Below, in pieces: positions 25,090 through 32,356 of a stretch of 48,890 nt of DNA; position 1 is the first letter of the stretch; every line of letters starts with the position of its first letter. The stretch is from contig DJPO01000117.1 of assembly GCA_002437405.1 (NCBI GenBank), positions 1,466 through 50,355 of the forward strand. The letters are read 5' to 3'. Source of the stretch: Opitutia bacterium UBA6410. GTDB taxonomy: Bacteria > Verrucomicrobiota > Verrucomicrobiia > Opitutales > Intestinicryptomonadaceae. The position numbers and the translations under genes are program-made. The notes beneath the pieces are model-generated. The model saw nothing but the letters and a program-made list of their open reading frames with translations. It ran no database searches and had not been told where the DNA came from.

Positions 25090-25601
25090 TGGACATCTCC
25101 AAGTTCATTCGCGAAGTCCCCGACTTCCCCAAAAAGGGTATTTTGTTTTACGACATCACGCCCCTTATGCTCAATGCGCAGGCATACCATGCGGCAATCG
25201 ATGCAATGGCGGAGAAAATCGCCGAGTTTAAGCCGACCAAGATTTTGGCGGCGGAATCGCGCGGGTTTTTCTTCGGGCCGCTCATTGCGATGAAACTCAA
25301 TCTGCCCTTTGTGCCCGTGCGCAAAAAGAACAAGCTGCCGTGGCGCACGATATGCGTCGAGTACGAGCTTGAATACGGCACGGATTTGCTTTGCATTCAC
25401 GAGGACGCCGTGGAAAAGGGCGACAGAGTCGCGATTATCGACGACATTTTGGCGACAGGCGGAACTGCCGAGGCGATGTGCAAAATGGGCGAGATGGCGG
25501 GCGCGGAGATTGCCTGCTGCGCATTCTTTATGGAGCTGAACGCGCTCTGCGGACGCTCGAAGCTCGGCGGGCGCAGCGTGGTTTCCATTCTCGCAAAATA
25601 A
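25089..25601 (+). CDS. apt: Adenine phosphoribosyltransferase
   Basis: A 170-residue salvage enzyme converting adenine and PRPP to AMP. Motifs are REVPDFPKKGILFYDITPL near residues 8-26, AAESRGFFFGPLIA near 54-67, the basic loop VRKKNKLPW near 77-85, and the PRPP loop AIIDDILATGGTA near 117-129. Translation is coupled to nadB by a one-base overlap. Confidence 0.92.
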   Translation: MDISKFIREVPDFPKKGILFYDITPLMLNAQAYHAAIDAMAEKIAEFKPTKILAAESRGFFFGPLIAMKLNLPFVPVRKKNKLPWRTICVEYELEYGTDLLCIHEDAVEKGDRVAIIDDILATGGTAEAMCKMGEMAGAEIACCAFFMELNALCGRSKLGGRSVVSILAK

Positions 25602-25615
25602 CCGCGAGGGGTGGC

Positions 25616-25870
25616 GGCTGGAATGGCTGGATTGCCGAGGGGTGCTTTGGGAAGTGGCTGGATTGCCGAAAAAATAGGGTAGACTAAAATGGCTGGATTT
25701 GCGAAAAAAACGGAGTCGGCTGGATTGGCGGGCGCGGTTGGATTTGCCAAGGCGGAAACGGCGTGCTCGGCAATGACGGGGACGGCAGCTTCTCTGGAAG
25801 CGGCGACGTGCTCGGCAACGGCAATGACGGCGCGCTCTATGGAAACGGCAAGGACGGCGAGCTCGGCGAA
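25616..25870 (+). repeat. Degenerate short-repeat tract between apt and the lipoprotein gene
   Basis: Five copies of a GGCTGGATTGCCGA-like 14-mer occur at about 25625, 25656, 25691, 25718 and 25736, with unequal spacing. They are followed by a second family, GTGCTCGGCAAtGAcGG and relatives, at 25763, 25808 and 25859. In the frame that starts after the TAA at 25685, the second block reads as a Gly/Asn/Asp-rich repeat (LGNDGDG, LGNGNDG, YGNGKDG), which is not the frame of the lipoprotein. Confidence 0.6.
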
Positions 25871-26294
25871 AGCCGCGAAATCGTCTCTTTTTGCCGCGTT
25901 TGCCGTCGCTTTCTGCGCCTGTCTTTTTTTGTCGGCGTGCGGCGGGGAGGTTGCGGAATATTATCCGCTCTCGGGCTCGGCGCAGGTCGGCTCTCCGAAA
26001 AACCCCGACGATGTTGCGGTTTTCATAACCAAGAAGCCCGATTACCCCTACGAGGAGCTTGGGCTTGTCGTCTACGACATTCCCTCGGGATATTCCGACG
26101 AGCCCGCCGTCTATCGCATTTTGCGCGAAAAGGCGGCGCAGGTCGGCGCGGACGCGATAATAATAATGGACAACCAGACGACGTTCGAGCGCAGGGCGGG
26201 TGCGCCCTATTGGGACGGCTTTGCAATGAGCATGCCCAACGACATCGTAATCACGCGCGTAAAATACCGCGCGATGGCAATCAAACGCAAATAG
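25689..26294 (+). CDS. Lipoprotein with RcsF/YbjQ-like C-terminal domain, start uncertain
   Basis: The open frame has 201 codons. A lipobox LSAC (Cys 84 from this start) is preceded by a hydrophobic stretch and a Lys-bearing segment, so a signal peptide can begin at the ATG at 25839 (33 residues before the Cys). The first 50 codons fall in the repeat tract and are probably not a normal signal sequence. The mature domain has the pattern EELGLVVYD...YRILREKAAQVGADAIIIM, like YbjQ/RcsF-type small domains, and ends in RVKYRAMAIKRK. Likely an envelope lipoprotein; role unknown. The next gene follows after one base. Confidence 0.6.
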   Translation: MAGFAKKTESAGLAGAVGFAKAETACSAMTGTAASLEAATCSATAMTARSMETARTASSAKAAKSSLFAAFAVAFCACLFLSACGGEVAEYYPLSGSAQVGSPKNPDDVAVFITKKPDYPYEELGLVVYDIPSGYSDEPAVYRILREKAAQVGADAIIIMDNQTTFERRAGAPYWDGFAMSMPNDIVITRVKYRAMAIKRK

Positions 26295-26295
26295 T

Positions 26296-26634
26296 ATGCG
26301 CTACGTCCTCCCGATTGCCCTGCTTTTGGCCTCGAATGTGTTTATGACGTTCGCGTGGTACGGGCATTTGAAAGTCAAAGACGCGCCGATGTGGCTCGTG
26401 ATTGTCGCAAGCTGGGCGATTGCGTTTTTCGAATACTGCCTGCAAGTGCCCGCAAACAGAATCGGGCACGAGACGTTTACCGCCGCCGAGCTGAAGACGA
26501 TGCAGGAGATTATTACGCTCGTGGTATTCTCCGTCTTCTCGGTTTTGTATCTGAAGGAGGAGTTCCGCTGGAATTATTTGGTGGGCTTCGGGTTTATGGT
26601 AGTCGCGGCGTTTTTCATCTTCAAAAAGTGGTAG
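26296..26634 (+). CDS. DUF486 (DMT-like) small membrane protein
   Basis: A 112-residue protein with four membrane segments: PIALLLASNVFMTFAWYG, WLVIVASWAIAFFEYCL, IITLVVFSVFSVLYL and LVGFGFMVVAAFFIF. The motifs WYGHLK, FEYCLQVPANRIG and the ending FIFKKW match the DUF486/DMT-family proteins. The molecular function is not known; transport is guessed from the distant EmrE-like fold. It is wedged between the lipoprotein (1-base gap) and recQ (3-base gap). Confidence 0.85.
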   Translation: MRYVLPIALLLASNVFMTFAWYGHLKVKDAPMWLVIVASWAIAFFEYCLQVPANRIGHETFTAAELKTMQEIITLVVFSVFSVLYLKEEFRWNYLVGFGFMVVAAFFIFKKW

Positions 26635-26637
26635 GCG

Positions 26638-28881
26638 ATGGTTGCGGACGGACTCGGGGAGAGCCTGAAAAAATACTTCGGGCACGCGGGATTCAGAAAA
26701 CCGCAGGACGAAATCGTATCGTCGATTTTGTCGGGGCGCGACACGCTCGCGATTATGCCGACGGGCGGAGGGAAAAGCCTTTGCTACCAGCTGCCAGCCG
26801 TGATGCAGGAGGGCGTCGCCCTCGTAGTCTCGCCGCTGATTGCGCTGATGAAAGACCAAGTCGACGCGCTCGCGGCGCGCGGCATTGCGGCGGCCATGAT
26901 AAACAGCTCGCAGACTTGGGAGCAGCAGAAAAAGGTGCTCGCGTCGCTCGGGGGGTACAAGCTCGCGTACGTCGCGCCCGAAAGATTCCGCTCGCGCTCG
27001 TTTATCGAGGCGTTGCGGCGCGTTAAAATTTCGCTTTTCGCCGTGGACGAAGCCCACTGTATCAGCCAGTGGGGGCACGACTTCCGCCCCGACTACGCGC
27101 GGCTCGGCGAGGCGCTGGAAAAGCTCGGACGCCCCGTGTGCGCCGCATTTACCGCTACCGCGACTCCCGATGTCAGGGAGGACATCGTCCGCCAGCTCGG
27201 CCTGCGCAATCCCGCGGTTTTCGTCTCGGGGTTCGCCCGCCCGAATCTCAGTTTCAACGTATCGCAGGTTTCGGGGCGCGAGGAAAAAGTGAGGCGCATT
27301 TGCGATATAATCGCCCGCCACCGCACGGGGATTGTCTATTGCGCGACGCGCAAGAGCGTCGAGACTCTCTCGGAGCTTTTGGAGAAAAAGGCAATCGGGC
27401 ACATCGTCTACCACGGCGCGATGTCGCCGTCCGAGCGCGACGAGGCGCAGGAGACGTTCATCGGCAAAAAGGTAAACGTTGCGGTTGCGACGAATGCCTT
27501 CGGAATGGGAATCGACCGCCCCGACATTCGCTTCGTCTGCCACTACGAGCTTACGGGGAGCGTCGAGGCGTTGTATCAGGAGTCGGGCAGAGCGGGGCGC
27601 GACGGCGGCGAGGCGTATTGCGAAATGCTGATGATGTATTCCGACAAGCGCGTTCAGGAGTTTTTCATCGACGGGGCGAATCCCGCCGCCGATTTCATAA
27701 GGCGCGTTTACTCGCTGCTGCGGCAGAACGCAAACCCCGACGGCGAGTGCGTTATGTCGAACGAAACGATTGCCGAGCTCGCGGCGGCGGGCATGGGACG
27801 CGGTGGAATGCGGCGCGGCGGCGGGCGCAAAAGCCCCAATTCGATGGCGGTCTCGAGCGCATTGTCTGCGCTGCGCAGGCGCGGATACATCGAGCGGTTC
27901 GACATTCCCGCAGCCCGCATAAGGGGCACGAAAATTTTGGATACCGCGCTTTCGGCGGAGGATTTGGATTTGCCGCAAGCCGAGCTCGACGAAAAGCGAA
28001 TGCGCGACGAAAACAAGCTCCGCGACGTTCTTCGATATGCCTATACGAACGACTGCCGCCAGAAGTGGATTCTCGACTATTTCGGCGAACCGACCCTTTC
28101 GGCGTGCGGAAAATGCGACAACTGCCGCGAATTCTACGGAGCGGCTGCGGCGCGGAAATCGGACGCGCTGACGCCCGAGCAGGCGGTTGTCGTGCGCAAG
28201 GCGTTAAGCGGAATCGTGAGGCTTTCGCGCAGGGTCGGCGCGCGCCAGTGGCAGCCGCGGTTCGGGCGCGACAGAATAGTAAAGTCGCTGGTGGGCAGCT
28301 CGGACGCCAAGATTTTGAATTTCGGGCTGGATAAAATCAGCACGCACGGGATTCTCGCCGAATACGGCAGAAAATTTGTCGCCGATTTGCTCGACGCAAT
28401 GCAAGACGCGGGCTACATACGAACGCTTTTAGACGGCGAATTCCCGCTGACGGGAATCACCGACGAGGGGATTTCCGTTCTCTTCGACGATTCCGCCGAG
28501 ATAAAATTGGCGTACCCCGACTCCGCCGCAAAACCGAGCGGCAGGGGGCGGCGGTCGTCGAAACTTGCGGCGGGCGGCGTATCGGGCGGCGCTCCCGTTC
28601 CCGCGCCGTCCGCGATTTTGCCCGTATCCGACAAAAGCCAGCTAAACGACTCCGACAGGGAGCTTTTCGAGTTCCTTTCAAAGGAGCGAATGAAGCTCGC
28701 GGTCGCCCGAAAGGTCAAGGCGTACCAGATTTTCTCGAACGCAACGCTGCTCGAATTCGCCCAAAAACGCCCGCGCACGCTCGAGGAGGCGGCTCAGGTA
28801 AAGGGAATCGGGGCGGCGAAGCTCGAGTCGCTCGCACCTAAATTCATCAAGCTGCTCGAAGAGTTCGAAGAGCGCGGATAA
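26638..28881 (+). CDS. recQ: ATP-dependent DNA helicase RecQ
   Basis: A 747-residue superfamily 2 helicase. Walker A PTGGGKS has K46, and DEAH is at 137-140 in AVDEAHCISQWGHDFRPDY. Motif V/VI is FGMGIDRPDIRFV and QESGRAGRDG. The RecQ-C-terminal zinc site shows CGKCDNC near 490, then a winged-helix region, and an HRDC domain closes the protein (about 670-747, with TLEEAAQVKGIGAAKLESLAP). It should unwind 3'-to-5' in recombination repair. An extra charged Gly/Arg segment near 380-400 (GMGRGGMRRGGGRKSPN) is unusual in the zinc-domain approach. Confidence 0.92.
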   Translation: MVADGLGESLKKYFGHAGFRKPQDEIVSSILSGRDTLAIMPTGGGKSLCYQLPAVMQEGVALVVSPLIALMKDQVDALAARGIAAAMINSSQTWEQQKKVLASLGGYKLAYVAPERFRSRSFIEALRRVKISLFAVDEAHCISQWGHDFRPDYARLGEALEKLGRPVCAAFTATATPDVREDIVRQLGLRNPAVFVSGFARPNLSFNVSQVSGREEKVRRICDIIARHRTGIVYCATRKSVETLSELLEKKAIGHIVYHGAMSPSERDEAQETFIGKKVNVAVATNAFGMGIDRPDIRFVCHYELTGSVEALYQESGRAGRDGGEAYCEMLMMYSDKRVQEFFIDGANPAADFIRRVYSLLRQNANPDGECVMSNETIAELAAAGMGRGGMRRGGGRKSPNSMAVSSALSALRRRGYIERFDIPAARIRGTKILDTALSAEDLDLPQAELDEKRMRDENKLRDVLRYAYTNDCRQKWILDYFGEPTLSACGKCDNCREFYGAAAARKSDALTPEQAVVVRKALSGIVRLSRRVGARQWQPRFGRDRIVKSLVGSSDAKILNFGLDKISTHGILAEYGRKFVADLLDAMQDAGYIRTLLDGEFPLTGITDEGISVLFDDSAEIKLAYPDSAAKPSGRGRRSSKLAAGGVSGGAPVPAPSAILPVSDKSQLNDSDRELFEFLSKERMKLAVARKVKAYQIFSNATLLEFAQKRPRTLEEAAQVKGIGAAKLESLAPKFIKLLEEFEERG

Positions 28882-28963
28882 ACCGAATTTTATTTCTCCC
28901 GCGCCGCATTTGGGGGGCGAAAAGTCTTGCAAGCCGCGGCGGCGGATTTAGTCTTTCACGCGA

Positions 28964-31198
28964 ATGAAGATAAGAACTAAGATACTTTTTTTCGTAATCT
29001 TGCCGATTTTTCTCGTGGATCTCGCGATTACCGCGATAAATTGCCGCGACAACTACGCGACGTACAAGTCGCTCGCGGAGGCGAAATTTCTGGCGGACAC
29101 CCAGCTTGCGGCAGAGCAGATTGCGAAGGAGAATTTGCAGGGCGCGAGCATTGCGCGGACGGCGGCGGTCGCGGGCGGAGTGTGGTTCGGCGAGCGCGCG
29201 CAGAGCGTCAACTACATTCGCGGGCTCTTGGAGACTTTCCCGAATTTCTCGGGCGCAAGTATCGGGTACGAGCCGAACGCCGACTTCAACGACGCAAAGA
29301 GCGAGCGCGGCCTTAAAAATATGCGCGACGCGGTGGACATCGCGGACGGCGGCGGTATCGACGCCTACGCGCTTCGGATAAACCCGACAAAGTACTCGGT
29401 CGACGAGTGGTTGGGGCGCACCGAGGGCGGGCGGTTTCTCGCGTACTGGAACAGGTCAGATTCCTCCGAGCTTACAATCGAGCCTTTGCGCGGCACGGAA
29501 ACTTCGATGTTCTATGCGGGGCTGAAAAAGAAAATCGCGGCGGGCGACAAGGAGGGCTACATTGTAACCGAGCCGTATCTTTACAACAACAAGACCCTGA
29601 TGGTCGAGTACTCCGCGCCGATTATGTTCGAGGGCGACTTCTCGGGGCAGATTGCCTTCGACAGGGATTTGACGAAAATCTCCGATTTGGTGTCCTCCCT
29701 GAAAACCTACGAGGGCAGCGAGATTTTTCTGATAAGCGCGCAGTCGCGAATAATCGCCGCCACGAAAAACAACGCAATCAGAACCGCGCTAATCGACGAC
29801 CTCTATTTGGACGAAAACGGCGCGTTTGTCACGAGCCTTTTGCGCACGCGCAACGGACAGCTCGCGCGCGACCCCGCGGGGGTTGTCGCGAAGTCCGACC
29901 TCTCAAAATACGGGACGGTCTACCGCGACTTGCTGAAGTCAGCGTTCGACGCCGCGAAAAGCTCGATGGCAGTCGGCGGCGCGACGCGTCAGGCGACCTA
30001 TTTTTCCGACCCGCAGACGGGCAAAGTCTATTGCGTCGCGCAGGCTCTCATTCGCCCCGGAAACTGGGTGATGGTTCAGATGGCTCCGCGCTCCGAGCTT
30101 CTCGCGCCCGTGTATTCGTCGATTTTCAACGAGGCAGTCGGGCTTGTCGCCTTTGCGCTCGTAATGTTTGCGGCTCTCGCGCTATCCAGCCGAATGCTCT
30201 CGCGCGTGGCTCGCGCGGGCGACGCTGCCGAGCAGATTGCGCAGGGCAACTTGGATATGGAAATCCCCGTCTCCGAAAATTCCTCCGACGAAACCCGTAG
30301 ACTGATGGCGTCCATCGGGCACATGGTCGCGAACCTGCGCTCGCTCGTTTCGCAGGTATCGCATTCGGTGCGCAGGGTTGCGGAATTTTCCGAGGGCGTC
30401 GACAAGGCGTCGGCGGAATACCGCGAAAGTATCCGCAATTTCTCCGACTCCGCGGGCGAAATCTCCGCCGCCGTCAAGCGCATAACCTCCACCAGCGCGG
30501 AGCTCTCGAAGACGGTCGAAAAACTCTACGACGGCGCGTCGAAAAGCTCCGAAACCGCCGAAGACGGCAGGGCGCAGCTCTCCGCCTTTGAAAAGACGAT
30601 GCAGACGCTCTCGGCGAGCACGTCGTCAATCGGCAAGAGGCTCGCGATTATCAGCGAGAGGGCGAACAACATCAACGCGGTTGTCGTAACGATTTCAAAG
30701 GTCGCCGACGAAACCAATATGCTCGCGCTCAACGCGTCGATTGAGGCGGAAAAGGCGGGCGCGTACGGCTTGGGCTTCTCTGTCGTCGCGCGCGAAATCG
30801 GCAGGCTCGCCGACCAGACCGCGCTCGCGACAAGCGACATCGAGACAATCGTAAAGGACATGCAATACGCCGTGGGCGCGGGCGTCGCCGAAATGGACAA
30901 GTTCGCAGACGACGTTCGCACGGGCGTCGCCGACGTCGAGCGCATTATCGCGGGAATGGACACGATTATCACGAAAATGCAGTCGATTGCCCCGCAGCTC
31001 GAAACCCTCACCGACGGAATGAATTTGCAGACGGCGGGGTGCTCGCAGATAAGCGAGGCGATGGGCGCGCTCGGCGACGGAATCAAGCAGGCGGGCGAAC
31101 TTCTCGGGCAGGTCGAAGAGGGCAGGTCGCAGATGAGGGACGCAATGCAGACGCTCGATTCGGAGATTTCGAAATTCAAAACGGGGGAGCGCGCGTAG
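28964..31198 (+). CDS. WspA-like methyl-accepting receptor
   Basis: A 744-residue transmembrane chemoreceptor. TM1 lies at about 6-25, a large double-Cache-like sensor domain at about 30-385, TM2 at about 388-410, then HAMP and a helical signalling domain. The tip around residue 580 reads VADETNMLALNASIEAEKAG, then GFSVVAREIGRLADQTALAT, the form seen in WspA receptors and not the EAARAGE form of flagellar receptors. It should control the CheA kinase encoded downstream. Ligand unknown. It begins the four-gene operon. Confidence 0.88.
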   Translation: MKIRTKILFFVILPIFLVDLAITAINCRDNYATYKSLAEAKFLADTQLAAEQIAKENLQGASIARTAAVAGGVWFGERAQSVNYIRGLLETFPNFSGASIGYEPNADFNDAKSERGLKNMRDAVDIADGGGIDAYALRINPTKYSVDEWLGRTEGGRFLAYWNRSDSSELTIEPLRGTETSMFYAGLKKKIAAGDKEGYIVTEPYLYNNKTLMVEYSAPIMFEGDFSGQIAFDRDLTKISDLVSSLKTYEGSEIFLISAQSRIIAATKNNAIRTALIDDLYLDENGAFVTSLLRTRNGQLARDPAGVVAKSDLSKYGTVYRDLLKSAFDAAKSSMAVGGATRQATYFSDPQTGKVYCVAQALIRPGNWVMVQMAPRSELLAPVYSSIFNEAVGLVAFALVMFAALALSSRMLSRVARAGDAAEQIAQGNLDMEIPVSENSSDETRRLMASIGHMVANLRSLVSQVSHSVRRVAEFSEGVDKASAEYRESIRNFSDSAGEISAAVKRITSTSAELSKTVEKLYDGASKSSETAEDGRAQLSAFEKTMQTLSASTSSIGKRLAIISERANNINAVVVTISKVADETNMLALNASIEAEKAGAYGLGFSVVAREIGRLADQTALATSDIETIVKDMQYAVGAGVAEMDKFADDVRTGVADVERIIAGMDTIITKMQSIAPQLETLTDGMNLQTAGCSQISEAMGALGDGIKQAGELLGQVEEGRSQMRDAMQTLDSEISKFKTGERA

Positions 31199-31201
31199 TC
31201 T

Positions 31202-31693
31202 ATGCTCGCGATACTTTTTGAAATCGACGACCGCCTTTGGGGTGCGGACGCCCGCCTTGTCGAGACGGTCGTTCCCGCGGTCAGGCTTCGGGAGGTCGAG
31301 GGCGCGCCGAAGTGGATTTCGGGCGTATTCAACTACCGCGGGGCGATTGTCCCCGCCGTGGATTTGTCGGTTCTGCTTTCGGGCAAACCCGCCGAGCGGA
31401 CTTTCAGCACGCGCTATATGCTCGTCAAATTTTCCGAGGGCGGGCGCGAGGCTCTGGCGGCACTCGTCGCGCGCCGCATAACAACCGTTGCGGAAATCGA
31501 CGACGCTTCGATAACTCCGCCCGAGGGTGCTTCCTACGGCGGCGGAGTGTTTTCCGTCAACGGGAGGCTCGCGCAGGTTTTCAAAATCGAAAATTTTATA
31601 GATTCGGGCGACGCGGGGGAAATCTTCAGGCTCTACAAAATCCCGAGTGCTTCAATTATGCTTGAAAAGCCGCACGGCGGGGGCAAAATCTAA
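31202..31693 (+). CDS. CheW-like coupling protein (WspB-like)
   Basis: A 163-residue CheW-domain protein starting MLAILFEIDDRLWGADARLV, with APKWISGVFNYRGAIVPAVD near 34-53. The family resemblance is to WspB, the short CheW of Wsp systems. It should bridge receptor and kinase at the inner membrane. It lies 3 bases after the receptor stop and 3 bases before the next CheW gene. Confidence 0.85.
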   Translation: MLAILFEIDDRLWGADARLVETVVPAVRLREVEGAPKWISGVFNYRGAIVPAVDLSVLLSGKPAERTFSTRYMLVKFSEGGREALAALVARRITTVAEIDDASITPPEGASYGGGVFSVNGRLAQVFKIENFIDSGDAGEIFRLYKIPSASIMLEKPHGGGKI

Positions 31694-31696
31694 ATT

Positions 31697-32356
31697 ATGG
31701 ACTTGGAAAGCGGGATAAACAGGCATTGCTGGAGCGCGGAAGGCATCTGGGGCGACGCGTCGTGCCCCGAGCTCGCCGAGCGCGTGCACTGCTATAATTG
31801 CCCCGTCTATTCCGAGGCCGGAAAAAAGCTTTTCGACAGGCGCATTCCCGTCGAATACATCGACGAGTGGTCGGACGAAATTTCCGCCTCCGCAAACGAC
31901 GCCCCAAAAAACGGGATTGCGTTTTTCCTTTTCAAATGCGCGGGCGAAAATCTCGCGCTGCCGATGTCCGCGGTTTCGGAAGTCGGGCACGACAGGTTCA
32001 TTCACAGGATTCCCCACAAGGCGGAGGGCGTGATTTCGGGGCTGGTGAACATAAACGGCGAGCTCGTCATAGCAGTCGACATTGCTGGACTGCTGAATAT
32101 CCCGCGCGAAAACTCAGAGGACGGCGAATCCGTAAAAATGATTGTCTGCTCGAGCGGCGACGACAGGTTCGTCTTCCGCGTCGAAAAAATCGCGGGAATG
32201 GCGCTCGTCGAGCCCGACGCGCTCACTAACGTCCCGATAACGCTCGAAAAATCGCTCGGCGGATTCGTCGAGAAGATGTTCGACTACAATTCGCAACGCT
32301 ACGGCGTCATCGACTTTGAACTGCTCGTTCACGCAATTACGGCAAACCATCTATGA
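31697..32356 (+). CDS. CheW-like coupling protein with N-terminal Cys motif (WspD-like)
   Basis: A 219-residue protein. Residues about 11-39 hold the Cys motif CWSAEGIWGDASCPELAE then HCYNCPVY, as found at the N-terminus of WspD; the cysteines could bind metal or stabilise the fold. A CheW domain follows from about 73, with FKCAGENLALPMSAVSEV and GLVNINGELVIAVDIAGLL. It ends by overlapping the CheA start by 4 bases (32353-32356). Confidence 0.85.
   Translation: MDLESGINRHCWSAEGIWGDASCPELAERVHCYNCPVYSEAGKKLFDRRIPVEYIDEWSDEISASANDAPKNGIAFFLFKCAGENLALPMSAVSEVGHDRFIHRIPHKAEGVISGLVNINGELVIAVDIAGLLNIPRENSEDGESVKMIVCSSGDDRFVFRVEKIAGMALVEPDALTNVPITLEKSLGGFVEKMFDYNSQRYGVIDFELLVHAITANHL

Noticed and set aside
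25616..25870. CRISPR-like reading of the 14-mer repeats
   Set aside because: Copies are short, imperfect and unequally spaced by 18-35 bases, with no cas genes; not a CRISPR array.
26281..27978. 565-codon minus-strand frame opposite DUF486 and recQ
   Set aside because: It covers the helicase core motifs in antisense and is Arg/His-rich without a fold pattern.
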